Shown: piece by piece, positions 46,925 through 57,980 of the stretch
Numbering within the stretch: position 1 is the first letter of the stretch
How the letters are laid out: each line of letters starts with the position of its first letter
Translations under genes and position numbers: made by a program
Notes under the pieces: model-generated
The model's input: only the letters and a program-made list of their open reading frames with translations
What the model was told of the DNA's origin: nothing
Databases searched by the model: none
Assembly: GCA_947561395.2 (NCBI GenBank)
Contig: OX387192.1
Coordinates: 1,860,001 to 1,924,000, forward strand
Source of the DNA: Buxus sempervirens
Taxonomy: Eukaryota; Streptophyta; Magnoliopsida; Buxales; Buxaceae
DNA: 64,000 bases
Direction of reading: 5' to 3'

Positions 46925-48586
46925 TGTGAGACATGGGAAAAAATCAAATCTAATGATTTCATCAATCATCACACGGGATTATATTAAACAAAGAGTTGCC
47001 ACCATTCAATTTAGGTGTGAATGGACACCAAAATATCAAATAAGCACAAAAGGCAATTTTAGGGCAAAATATCCCTCCTAAGAAAAACAACCAGAGATGG
47101 GAAAGGGGATTAAGTTATGAACAGGGGAAGGTGTTAGGCACCCCTATTCATCCACACAAGGTGGTTGCCAGGCATTGTTCATGTTAAAATAAAGGAAAAA
47201 GCTTGCTATAAAAATCACACAAAATCACAAAAAGAAGATAAAATATATGGTTTTTTCATATGAATATTCTGATTGATCCAGAACTATCAAACATGATCAT
47301 ACCATTCCTAGGGTTTCATGATCAAAACAAAATTGAGATAGAATCAAATAAAATCAATTTAAAGTGAAAAATCCAAAAATCTGGCTTCAAGTCAAAATTC
47401 TAGAAATCTGGAAAAATATGATTTTTATAAAATATTTCAAAATTGAACTTGAACAGTCCAGGACATAGATAAAGCCCAAATTTCACATTAAATCTGAAAA
47501 TCACAACCAAAAATATCCACATTGATGAAAAACCTCAAAAATGGGAGAATTTAGACCGTAGGGTCTTATATCAATAATGAAAAACGATTTAAAAATCATA
47601 TCATGAAACCCTAGAATTTATTTTCAGGCTTCTAGATTCAGATCTATCATATTGATCATGATAAATCCAGAATCCTAGCCTAAAATCACAAAAATCACGA
47701 AAACAGTGCTGTAGGTGCAAAAGTGGCAAAAATCCAAGTTTTAGCAAAAAGTGGGGATCTCATGCTATAAACATCATAGATTCATGTTATTCATTCAGAT
47801 ATATCATAAAAAGCATTAAAACATGATCAGGATATTTAAAACAGCCACATCTCACAAATTAGAGCACATGGGGTCTACCCTACGGATCCACCTGTTCTCT
47901 TTTCCCCTAGTTCTCTCTTCACGTTTTACGACTAGAGAGACCCTTGAGGTACTTAGAGACAAGTTTAGGAATACAAAAACAGATATGGCCTTATTCTACA
48001 GCAATAGAGATGATCCTATTACTTCTAGAATTGAAGACAGAAAATAAAAAGGGATAGGGGACTTACCTGGATTGAGCAGGCAGAGCAGCAGGGATTCCTT
48101 TCCTTCTTTTGGAGCTTTTGATTCTTCAAAATTTCGTGGCCTTAAGCTAGAGGAGAGAGCCTCTATTTATAGACAAGCACAGGGGTATGGTTGGTCCAAG
48201 GTTTGGCAAGATAGAGTTTCAGTTTGAGTTAAACACAAGATCATGCCAATCCTTTATCCCCAAGGATAAATGAGATAATTCGAACAGATAAATAAGAGAA
48301 TTCGCTTATCCAAGAGAGATATTTGGGTGCAGATAAGGCTCAAAAATCAAAAAGGTAAAATTCGCACAAAGACCCCCGTGCCCGTATATATATTACGGTC
48401 GCGCCCTGCCCGTATTATTAATACGGGCACGCCTTGACCGTATATCAACTGCGAGCATGACCAGACCGTAAAAAAAATACGGTCATGACCAGTTTGGCCA
48501 GATTTTACATTTTTTTGACCTGTTTCAAATCCCAATTAATATTTTCAATTATTTTCTCATTTTTAGTGCAATTTGGGGTGTCTACA
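46925..48586. mobile_element. 1.66-kb solo LTR nested in solo LTR, TSD CCACC
   Basis: Starts TGTGAGACATGGG and ends GGGGTGTCTACA, with CCACC at 46920-46924 and 48587-48591. Removing it restores the GGGGCCCACCAAGCCC sequence found uninterrupted in the other LTRs (38914, 59474). A TATA-like CTATTTATAG lies near 48170. No coding region. Family unknown; the TGTCTACA end is common in gypsy LTRs. Confidence 0.93.
48375..48485. promoter_or_regulatory. CCCGTAT/ATACGG palindrome cluster
   Basis: Downstream of the TATA-like site: CCCGTATATATATTACGGTC, then CCCGTATTATTAATACGGG (a near-perfect palindrome), then ACCGTATATC and ACCGTAAAAAAAATACGGT. Three or four short stem-loops with a shared CCGTA/TACGG arm. 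Confidence 0.7.
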
Positions 48587-49468
48587 CCACCAAGCCCAAT
48601 AAACACCAAAGCACGCCATTAAAATAACTTAAGTGAAATGAACAATTTGAACCGGGCGGGCCAAACCCAATGCGGCCCACCCGAGCCTTGTTATGTGAAA
48701 TTGATGCATGAATTGCGTGGTTTTGCCGAGACCAAGGGCAAGGGCCTACCGGGCCCGCCAAAGCCCACCAACCGAACCAAGGAAGGGTACAAACCCTAAC
48801 TTCCGGTAACTTGGGCTTTCAAGCCCAGATTTGGACTGCGGGCCCCAAGCCCAGTGTCCAAATCACTTTGGCAAAATTAAAAAGATAAATCCAATAAAAA
48901 ATACTTGGACACCATGTGGGCCCACCTTAGGGGCACAAAAACCGGTCCGGCCCACTTGTGCATGAAAAAACACTTAATCTTCAAATCTGAACTTAAAGTA
49001 AAATCAATTGAACTAACCAAAGCCCAAAGGACCTCTCAGGCTAGACTGAGGTCCACAAGGGTACACAGGCTTGACTAAGCCCACCAAGGATACCGTGGGC
49101 CTTCCAACGGGGCCCACCCAACCAGACTCAGATCACCTAAGTAATCAAGATAAAAGCAACTAAAGGGACCCACACCACTCAGGTGGTCCCGCCAGACTTA
49201 ACCAAATTGCATATCGGATTAGGAATCGGGTGAGACCAATGGAAGCTGACTCAAACCAGGGAACCCACGGGACCCGTCATCCGACGGGGTGGACTGGGGT
49301 GTCTAAGGACTTCCCCGGACCACAACCGAGAACAGACTTAGAATCTCAAGCCGCAGACCAAAAAGCCCTAATAGGCAAGATTAGGCACCCAGGTGTCCGC
49401 CTGCACCCCATCAGGCGGTGGCGACTCCGAATTCCCACGTGCCGCGTTTCCCACGTGCGCACACACGG

Positions 49469-50337
49469 GTTGCCCACTGAACCACCTAAGATCATATTCT
49501 GGCGACATGTGCCAGTATGCCAAGGAAGAACAGATCATGGTACAGTTCTTCCAGAAGTCATTGACTAACGCGGCTTACTCTTGGTTTTTGAGTCTGGATA
49601 AAATCAAAATTAAGACGTGGAACGACTTGGCCGCAGTGTTCATCCAACTGTATCGTTTGAATAGCCAAATGGTTCAAACCCGGGCAGAATTGCAAAGGTT
49701 GTCAAGGAGGAATAGCGAGTCTGTGAGATTCTACGCTAAAAGATGGATGAAACTAGCAAGTGTGGTGCAACCCCCGCTCCTTGAACAAGAATAGACTTCT
49801 TTGTTCATTCCATCGCTGGGGCAACCATACTTCACAATGCTGTTAGGACAGTGTGCCGCGAACTTCACCGACCTAATCATGGCGGCAGGCAGGATCGAAG
49901 ATGCGATTAAGGCTGGAAAGATAGGAGGCTCCATGACAGGATCCTCCCATGGAGGGAAAGAAGGCATAAGATATGAAGGAATGATCAACCATGTCCGATC
50001 CACCAAGCGCAAGAGAGGAAGCGACCACCCCCATGCCAGTGTCGCCCCAGCTCAGCTAAAGGAGCCTTTGACCAAGGAAGAAAGGAAGAACCGTGTGTTT
50101 ACACAACTCCCATATACCTTGGCAGAATTGTTGCCCACCTTGTTGCAAGAAGGACACCTGAAGCAGGTTCCACCAAATAGAAGGGCACCAGCAAGTAGAG
50201 GGTATGACCCAGCCAAGGCATGCGGTTACCATAAAGGGGCACCAGGGCATGACACTGATGAGTGTTGGAGCCTTCGTCATGCCGTCCAAGATCTTCTGGA
50301 AGCTGGGGAGCTCAAGATCGACCCTCCACCAAATTAA
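49469..50337 (+). pseudogene. Tat/Ogre gag, C-terminal part
   Basis: Continues the frame of 43785-44334. It reads L-N-H-L-R-S-Y-S-G-D-M, then FFQKSLTNAAYSWFLSLDKI and WNDLAAVFIQLYRLN (capsid domain core), with an in-frame TAG at 49792-49794. It then carries on to TLLQEGHLKQVPPN and a zinc-finger-like C-G-Y-H-K-G-A-P-G-H-D-T-D-E-C, ending at TAA 50335. About 473 codons for the whole gag, with two in-frame stops and no frameshift. The protease that normally follows is absent. Confidence 0.88.
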
Positions 50338-50482
50338 AAACAAAAAAAACAAAACAAAACAAAGAAAAAAAGAAAAAAAAAGAGAAGAAAGAGATTAATT
50401 GAAGTCCTCGGCGTCATCATGCATCTTGGCATTTCACATCATGTATTCTGCCTTCTAATGTTTATCGCTCCTGCCGGGAACC
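50338..50482 (+). other. Spacer between gag and second gag-like ORF
   Basis: A-rich tract (AAACAAAACAAAAC...) followed by about 80 bp of unremarkable sequence. No start of protease is seen. Confidence 0.6.
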
Positions 50483-51247
50483 GTGTCGACAGTCAACATG
50501 GATAGCACTTCAGGAATGCTTCCAGTGGTACGCGAGATGTTGGACCTTTTCCGTATATTATGGCAAATAATACAGGACAGAGAAGAAGCGTGGAATAAAC
50601 GCTGGGAAGCATGGAGGGAAGAAGATTTCGAGCTGCAAGTCAGAGTAAGGGTTCTTGAAGAAGAAATCAAAAGCATGAAAGAAAAGATACCCTTGAGCAG
50701 CCAAGAAGTGAGCCCTCCACTAACCATAGCAGATGGTCGAAGGCAAAGGGAGAAAGGAAAAGCCATAGCGGCAGATGTTCCCCAGCTTACGAAGAAGCTA
50801 AACGTCTACCGTGGCAAAGGGCAACATGACCGAAGGATGGATCATTCAGAGGGCCCCCCAAGGAGGACAAGAGAAGAAATGGAGGCCAGACTGAGGAGGG
50901 TTTTTACCCCACTACCATATACACCGGCTGGGTTACTACCAATGCTGCTGAAGGAGGGGTACGTGCGGATTAAGCCCCCGAACCCTCGATTGGTTAATGC
51001 CAGAAGCTACAATGCTGCGGAGCGATGTGAGTACCATTCTGGTGCTCCAGGGCACCACACAACCCGGTGCTGGGACCTACGGCATGACATTCAAGATCTG
51101 ATTGATCAAGGATTCTTGAAGGAAATGCTCGAGGAGCCAAGGTTCACTGAAGGACAAGACATCTCTGACGTGTTAGCACAGATTCGGATATCCAAACCAC
51201 TCATCTCCCCACAAGAAGGAGAGGATGATGATGAGGAGAGCACTTGA
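50483..51247 (+). CDS. Second gag-like ORF (zinc-finger module duplicate), intact
   Basis: 254 codons, fully open, ATG at 50483 with a second possible start at 50498. The N-terminal half is a charged helix (WNKRWEAWREEDFELQVRVR...LEEEIKSMKEK). The C-terminal half repeats the end of gag: RVFTPLPYTPAGLLPMLLKE, KPPNPR and the zinc-finger-like C-E-Y-H-S-G-A-P-G-H-H-T-T-R-C followed by W-D-L-R-H-D-I-Q-D-L-I. It ends in an acidic tail. It looks like a diverged duplicate of the gag nucleocapsid end made into its own ORF. Whether it is translated is unknown; unlike gag and ORF1 it has no stop. It occupies the place of protease/RT. Confidence 0.65.
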   Translation: MSTVNMDSTSGMLPVVREMLDLFRILWQIIQDREEAWNKRWEAWREEDFELQVRVRVLEEEIKSMKEKIPLSSQEVSPPLTIADGRRQREKGKAIAADVPQLTKKLNVYRGKGQHDRRMDHSEGPPRRTREEMEARLRRVFTPLPYTPAGLLPMLLKEGYVRIKPPNPRLVNARSYNAAERCEYHSGAPGHHTTRCWDLRHDIQDLIDQGFLKEMLEEPRFTEGQDISDVLAQIRISKPLISPQEGEDDDEEST

Positions 51248-53157
51248 AGGCTCCCGGCCGTGGCATGCAACAAAATTCCAAGAACGCCGATTACATCGGC
51301 CACCCTTTTGCATAGCTTGATTGCCTGTTTTGCTTATGCTTTCTTTTCTTTTAAACTCTGAACTAGACAGCATATTTCTTTTTACAAGATTATGAAATCT
51401 TTTGGGAAAATCACTGAAGTGTTCGGCCGCACCCAGGCATGACCGTGATCTTGGGACAAACCTGAACAATCAAAATGTGACAAATGGAACGTGCCAAACA
51501 GCACAAACTGTGCGGGTCTCAACATAACTAAGGGATCCCCCCAACATCACATCAGAAACCTACCTCGCCAAACAAAGGGGCAAATTGTGATATGGGAGAA
51601 AAGAAAATAAAGGGCAGGGTACCTATACTAGTCAAAGGTCGTTGACATAATCTAGGATCAATGATCTCAATGAAATGATGAGAGGCCATTTTTTGGTTAA
51701 GATACTTCAAATAAATTCCGCTAGTTAAACGCGTTGAGCTTGATTGTCTCATTTCCAACCCACGTTGTGTCTAGCCACCCCAAACTGGGGTAAAGTCAAA
51801 AAGCAAAAGAAAAAATAATAATAATGAACAAAGAAGAAGAATGGTTCTCGAGCCAGCTAATCATGCAAAAGTAATTAAGTGTTACATTCTTTGTGAAAGG
51901 AAGAAAGGCCATCCTTGATCCTCTCCCAAAACTCATCTGACACAAGATGAAACCCTAGCAAAACACTTTGAGCCTAACAATTCCTTCATTAAACCTACCA
52001 TGTCTTGTCTCCAAAACTGGGGCATAAAGATTCGTACAGTCAAAGATGCAAAAAGGAGAAAGGTGAAAATAGGGCAAAGCGAAAAGCACCCTAAGAACAA
52101 AGGGGACAGAAATAAGGAATGGAGAGAGCCCCAGAAAGCAAGAATGTGAAGAAAGAACTAGGGCAGTCCCTCGAAGAAAAAAAAGAAAAAAGAAGAGAAC
52201 GAAAGCCGGGGCAAACCCCGAAGGCAAGAATCAAGAATTGGGGCAGAATACCCAAGAAAGAAGGGAAAGAAAGAAAAGAACAAAAATGGAAGAATGAGAA
52301 GAAGCTAAGTTGCAGGAACAAAGGTGAAGCGAGCCCTAACCAAAAAAGGGGTGGACAAGACATGGCTCTTAACCAATACGTCAATTTCGAGCCTTTATAT
52401 CATTTCTTTTGAACCCTTGAATGCAGCCTACATTTCGTCCTACTATGAAGACCTTTTTGATTGCAGAGAATGTAACATCGAATCTTGGGCAAGCTGGAAA
52501 TGACAAAACCATAAAAGACAGAGAAGAACTTTGGCTAGACATAATGTTTACCCATAGAGTGAAGCTGTATAGGGTTTGAGCCTGTTTATCCTTCATTTCT
52601 AAACACTGGAAACAAAGCCTACATTTCGTCCTACGGATAAGCCCTCTCTGATCATTGTGTGTCATGATCCATGGAAATTGTCAGGGCCCTAAAACTGGGA
52701 TGGGACACCAAACCCAAATGAGAGAATCAATCAAAGAAAAAAATCCCTTACACAACCCCCAACCAAGGGTAGGGGAAAAGGAGAAAGAAAAAGAGAAAGA
52801 GAAAGTCAAAGAAAAGCCAGGGTGGGGCAGTACCAAAGAAACCCCCTGAACCCAAGATAACTCCCCTCATTTCAACCGGGGGCATGCCATTGAAGGCCAA
52901 AATGTTGAGACACCTACAGGGAGTGCCGAATGGCACATTTTCCTAAGTCTAAACGAGAGTGTCAGGTAACTGACCCAAAGATTGCTGGTCTCGCCATGGA
53001 CCCACTTCAGAAAGGAAAATCCGAACATTTGGTGAATCCCCAAAAGGCTTCAACAAAGGAGAAATTACTTGGATTTGCACATAATTTTTGATGAAACAAA
53101 TGAATTCTAATTGACCCAACTTCACATGAACTTCTACAGGTACTAACAGAACTTGAG
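51248..53157 (+). other. 3'-untranslated-like region, no pol
   Basis: About 1.9 kb without protease or RT motifs on either strand. ACTGGGGCA-type and GCCTACATTTCGTCCT motifs (52425, 52616, again 55334) recall the 3' region that follows integrase in gypsy elements, although here it precedes the integrase tail. Strings of A/G-rich sequence near 52150-52330 and 52730-52830. Confidence 0.55.
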
Positions 53158-54024
53158 ACAGACAGAAAAGCCATCACTGCGTATTCACACGCTGATGCGC
53201 AGACAATCGTCACCGTGTATTCACACATGGGACGCAGAAAAGCCATCACTGCGTATTCACACGCTGATGCGCAGAAAACCGTCACCGTGTATTCACACAT
53301 GGGACGCAGAAAAGCCATCACTGCGTATTCACACGCTGATGCGCAGAAAACCGTCACCGTGTATTCACACAAGGGACGCGAAAAGCCATCACTGCGTATT
53401 CACACGCTGATGCGCAGAAAACCGTCACCGTGTATTCACACAAGGGACGCGAAAAGCCATCACTGCGTATTCACACGCTGATGCAAGAAAATGTCACTGT
53501 GTATTCACACATGAGACGTGAAAAAGCCATCACTGCGTATTCACACGCTGATGCAAGAAAACCGTCACCGTGTATTCACACATGGGACGCAGAAAAGCCA
53601 TCATTGCGTATTCACATGCTGATGCAAGAAAATGTCACCGTGTATTCACACATGGGACGTGAAAAAGCCATTACTGCGTATTCACACGCTGATGCAAGAA
53701 AACCGTCACCGTGTATTCATACATGGGACGCAGAAAAGCCATCATTGCGTATTCACACGCTGATGCAAGAAAATGTCACCATGTATTCACACATGAGACG
53801 TGAAAAAGCCATCACTGCGTATTCACACGCTGATGCAAGAAAAAAACAGCACCGTGTATTCACACAGGGGACGCGGAAAGGTCATCAAAGCGTATTCACA
53901 CGCTGATGCAAGAAAAACGTCACTGTGTATTCACACATGGGACGTGAAAAAGCCATCATTGCGTATTCACACGCTGCTGCAAGAAAGAACCGTCGCAGTG
54001 TATTCACACATTGGACATGGAATA
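53158..54024. repeat. ~71-bp tandem array, about 12 copies
   Basis: The GCCATCACTGCGTATTCACA motif starts at 53170, 53242, 53314, 53385, 53456, 53526, 53597, 53667, 53738, 53808, 53881 and 53952 (spacings 70-73). Each unit is two ~36-bp halves: CTGCGTATTCACACGCTGATG and CACCGTGTATTCACACATGGG. Units alternate between subtypes (GCGCAG, then ATGCAAG), evidence of block duplication. 72-bp units at the start keep long frames open on both strands, an artefact. Confidence 0.95.
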
Positions 54025-54240
54025 AGTTGATGCCAAAGTCGCCGACGGAGGAGTCGGAGATTGGTGAAGGAATGTCATAAACCAAAGTTTGTAATACCAA
54101 GGCTGCCAATAGAGGAGTCCGAGATTGGGGGAAGGAATGCCCCAGCATAACCAAAGTTTGTAATACTAAAACCGCCGGCGGATGAATCAGAGATTGGCAG
54201 AGGTAATTTTGAATGCAATCAAGCAAGAAAAAAGGAAATA
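54025..54240. repeat. ~66-bp second repeat family, three copies
   Basis: GCCGACGGAGGAGTCGGAGATTGG and variants at 54039, 54103 and 54172, with CCAAAGTTTGTAATAC between; a fourth copy at about 54591. It separates the two blocks of the 71-bp array. Confidence 0.85.
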
Positions 54241-54295
54241 ACCAAGTCAGGATAAGTAATGGACAAAGACAAAAGGAGCAAGGTATCTCCCAAAA

Positions 54296-54570
54296 AATGT
54301 CACCGTGTATTCACACATGGGACGTGAAAAAGCCATCACTGCGTATTCACACGCTGATGCAAGAAAATGTCACCGTGTATTCACACATGGGACGCAGAAA
54401 AGCCATCATTGCGTATTCACACGCTGATGCAAGAAAATGTCACCATGTATTCACACATGAGACGTGAAAAAGCCATCACTGCGTATTCGCACGCTGATGC
54501 AAGAAAATCGTCACCGTGTATTCACACATGGGACGCCAAAGGAGTCATCACAGTGTATTCACACATTGGT
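54296..54570. repeat. ~71-bp tandem array, second block
   Basis: Four further copies of the 71-bp unit. Flanking segments 54180-54290 and 54581-54695 (AAGCAAGAA...GGAGCAA-(A)-G-TCTCCC) are direct repeats of each other, so the whole block was duplicated. Confidence 0.9.
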
Positions 54571-54723
54571 TGACAGAATCTTGGGAAGCCAAAGCCGCTG
54601 ATAGATGAGTCAGAGATGGGTAGAGGCAGTTTCAGATACAACCAAGACAAAGAAAGAAATGAGCAAGGATACAAGGAGCAAAACGTCTCCCAACACCAAG
54701 AGATAAGGTAGCCTTGGAGCAAA

Positions 54724-54912
54724 GTGGCTCCACAAAATCGAATGAGATGTTTCCATCAAGAGGACAATAGAGGGAAATTCAAGCCAAACTACAAAGGGTC
54801 ATTCGTAGTCCACAAGGTTCTGTCCCGAGGAGCACTCATCCTGCAAGAAATGGATGGGGCAATTTTTCCTAAGCCGATAAATGCAGACGCAGTCAAACTG
54901 TACTATGCCTAG
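54724..54912 (+). pseudogene. Integrase C-terminal tail of Tat/Ogre pol
   Basis: Reads RGKFKPNYKGSFVVHKVLSR, GALILQEMDG, KPINADAVKLYYA then a stop. This is the conserved last ~50 residues of gypsy Tat-type integrase (R-G-K-F-x-P-N-x-x-G-P/S-F/Y-V-V, ending in N-A-D-A-V-K-x-Y-Y). Nothing upstream belongs to the integrase core; the tail follows the tandem arrays directly. The first ATG at 54724 is not a real start. It marks the 3' border of the deletion that removed pol. Confidence 0.85.
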
Positions 54913-57130
54913 GATCATTCTGATTGGGAAATGAAGAGAGGCCTTCCTTGACTCTCCTTTAGATTGTAAATCCTTCCAAGTACCTTAAATTCTCCCCTAG
55001 TTAGACAATTTTGAGCCTTAAAATTCTTTCAACCCATTGCAAGTGTTCTACACATCAAATGGGGCATTCTCACCCATTGAGCCTTAAAAAGAAACCGGGC
55101 ATTCTCACCCAAAAAAACCTCAAAAAAGAAGAGAAAATACAACAAGAAAAAAAGAAAAAGAAAGAAAAAAAGAATAGAAACAAAGAAAATGGGGAAATGT
55201 TTGCCCCGCCCAAAAATATAGAGATCCAAATAAGCCAGGATGTAAGTCCCACCAACAATAAAAATAGCACACTCTGCAAACCCAGATAATTAAGCTTTTT
55301 TGAGCCATCTATCCTTCTTTCATAACCGAGACCCAGCCTGCGTTTCGTCCTATCTCTAAGACCTCTCAGATCCCAAAAAGAATAATCAGGGCAAACAGTT
55401 AGGTCTGCGTTCATCAGCAATGACGGAATTCAAAGTTTCCTAGAAAGGATGGACACAGCGAAAACCCGAAAAAAGGGCGTTGCGTGGTTAGTCAAAAAAA
55501 AAAAAAAAAAAAAAAGAGAACTAGTCACATCTAGATTGAGCAGAGCAAGATACAGAGGAGAGCAGTGACCGTGGCAGATAGTAAAATGAGAAAGAGTAAA
55601 CAGATCTAAGGGGTCCGAACCGGCAGGTTGCGCCCGAGTCGAAGACTCCACAGTGGCCTGTGATGACAATGCTTCTGAAAGTACCGAGCACTCCAAGTCC
55701 CGTCTGACCTTGGGAAATTTCTTTGATATTGCAAACATAGGCACATACTGACACACCTGTTTTCTCTATAATTGTTCTGCTTAACTGTTTTGAGCTCCAC
55801 ATTGGGCTACTGACCTGAGTTGATAATTTCTTAACCTTGGCAAAGGCCGTTTCTGGCTGCGACGGGCAAAAGGCTCAAAGCAAGAAAAGAATAAAGGAAG
55901 TGTTTTGCATTCCCCAGCTATTCCACGGCTAACATATTGTCTTTTCCTGCCTTCACAGGTACAACAAAAGTGGGATAACGAACGTCTTCTCCAAAATCCC
56001 CAGCGGAGTTCCTTCAGTAAACGGAGAATAGCAACCTCCAAAATCCCCAGTGGGAGGCCTTCAGCAGACAAGGGACGACACCCTTACATCCCCCGTAGAG
56101 TCCTCTCAAGCAATAAGAGAGTGATGCCTGATGATGTAGACTTCTCAAGCCTCGCCCAGTCTGAAGAGGCCGGCTTTGCGAAGAAGAGCAGAAAGAAGAC
56201 AAGCAAGCTCGCATCAATCCCTGGTGGAGTCTCTCGCACTCAACAAGAGCTGGAACAAACATGAAGAATTCACACCCAAGCAGAGGGAGAAGGCCTTATG
56301 AAGGAAAATGACAGCGTGAGGAATCCCCACTTATCCCCAGAGGAGCATCCTTCCCCGGGGAGCTCCCACGCTTGTCACTAACAAGGCTCGACCCGAAAGA
56401 AGAGGCGATAAGAAAAAAGGTTCCTGCCCAATCCCCAGCAACAGTCACTCCAGGCTAGGGAGCCTCTACAAGGGGGAAAGCCAATCAGAGAGCACTGCAG
56501 AAGAAGGAATGACAAGACGTGAAGAAGAATGAGCATAAAAGAAGATATCATCGGGCAAGATGGCCCCTTTTGTAATTTTGATTTCACACTTTCGTAAATA
56601 GAGTAGAGCAGGTGTGTGGCTCCCTTGAGGCACTGGACAGCGCTGGAAGCACCTCCTCACCAACAGCAGCTCCTCCTCCACTCTTCCTTCCTCCTTTCTC
56701 CATTCAGTCCACATCCTAACCCAACCCTTGGCCATCAAATCCTAAAAAAAAAAAAAATGCAAGCAAGCTTCAAGTAAAAGACACAAAATGGATCAGAAGT
56801 CTGAAGTCACCTAAAAGCTTTAATGGAACAAACAAGAAGAAAAGAATATTGTCAAGTGTCTGGCATCAACGCCGAAACAGGTTGGCGAGCTCAAGTCCAA
56901 TCTAATCTCTTTCAAACTTAAACTAAAATGCTGAAGAGTTGCCCTACAAAAACCCGAAAAGCAAAGGGTAAGGAAACTCTGAAGCCAGGAAGTGACGCCA
57001 CATCATTGGCCGCTTCCCTCTCAAAATGAAAACTTCAAAGGACTAAGCTCGTCGACCATGTTGAAACAAATGCCAGGCGCAAAAACGAGATTCTTTTTCT
57101 CTTTGCCGTTCAACCGCAAGGTGACTCCGG
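54913..57130 (+). other. 3' untranslated region of Tat/Ogre-like element
   Basis: Non-coding. Holds A-rich tracts (55110-55190, 55494-55515) and six copies of a TCCCCAG(C/T)GGAG-type motif: 55997, 56044, 56089, 56218, 56334 and 56432. Frames such as 55905-56264 are open but without domains. Confidence 0.65.
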
Positions 57131-57144
57131 CAAAGAGGGGCAGC
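57131..57144 (+). promoter_or_regulatory. Polypurine tract
   Basis: CAAAGAGGGGCAGC immediately before the TG of the 3' LTR; plus-strand priming site. Confidence 0.85.
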
Positions 57145-57273
57145 TGTAAGCACCTCATTTTTGCGCTCCCAGAAAAACCAAAAATGCAAACCCTGGACAG
57201 AAAGTCAAACCCTAAGGGGTGAAAAGTTGACTTTTTGATCAAGTGAAAATTGACCACCTCGCTTTAGGTCATT

Positions 57274-57715
57274 GGATAGAGAATCTCGACACGGTTCCAA
57301 CGCAACTGAGTTTGCAGGAATCGGGATCCGGACAAAGGTTCTGCGGGCGATCAAACCTGAGCAGAGCCAAAAGTTGACTTTCTGCTAAAATCTGATCCAG
57401 AGGCCTACCCCTAGGTCATTGGATAGAGAATCTCGACACGGTTCCAACGCAACTGAGTTTGCAGGAATCGGGGTCCGGATGAAGGTTCTGCGGGCGGTCA
57501 AACTTGAGCAGAGCTAAAAGTTGACTTTCTGCTAAAATCCAATCCGGAGGCCTACCCCTAGGTCGTGGGATGGAGGGCTCCGATACGATTCTAATGAAAC
57601 TAAGTTTGCCCAGATCGGAGTCCGGATGAAGAAAATATGAGCTGACGAAATTCCCGAGCAGCAAAACCGGCAATTTGCGCATGTGGCAAAAAGCTGCACA
57701 CGTGGCGAGTTGCGC
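57274..57715. repeat. 147-bp tandem repeat, three copies (3' LTR)
   Basis: Starts 57274, 57421, 57568, both spacings exactly 147. Two copies fewer than in the 5' LTR. Confidence 0.92.
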
Positions 57716-57972
57716 AGGAAAATATCTCGGGGATCAAATCCGTAAATATCCAAACATTCGAAATATCCCAGGGACTAAATCTGTAAAAATCCGAGAATAT
57801 CGGATTAAATTGAAATTTGCCAGGGACTAAATCCGAAAATTCGGCTTTTCCGACCAAACGCGCGGCGGCATTTAATGAATATTCATCACTATGCCGCTCG
57901 CGCGGACGTGGCGAGTGGCATGCGCTCACCTGGAGCTGGGCGCCAAGGTGGGCGCATCCCCCTTTTTTCCCT

Positions 57973-57980
57973 TATATAAG
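57973..57980 (+). promoter_or_regulatory. TATA box of 3' LTR
   Basis: TATATAAG in the same context as in the 5' LTR. Confidence 0.6.

Larger units (their letters stand above)
44335..49463 (+). mobile_element. Solo LTR of the same family inside gag, TSD CACGG
   Basis: TGTAAGCACCTC...GTGCGCACA flanked by CACGG at 44330-44334 and 49464-49468. About 3.46 kb after removal of the nested 1,662-bp insertion. Related to but clearly different from the host element LTRs: a ~190-bp leader block after the TATA box is unrelated in sequence. No internal region: reduced to a solo LTR after it inserted in the capsid coding region. Confidence 0.93.

Noticed and set aside
44335..49463. Interpretation of this LTR as the 3' LTR of the element starting at 36295
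   Set aside because: It has its own CACGG duplication, gag resumes in frame right after it, and the ATAAT duplication pairs 36295 with 60351 instead.
53158..54570. Possible CRISPR array
   Set aside because: Repeats are adjacent head-to-tail with no unique spacers, the setting is a plant retrotransposon, and no cas genes are present.
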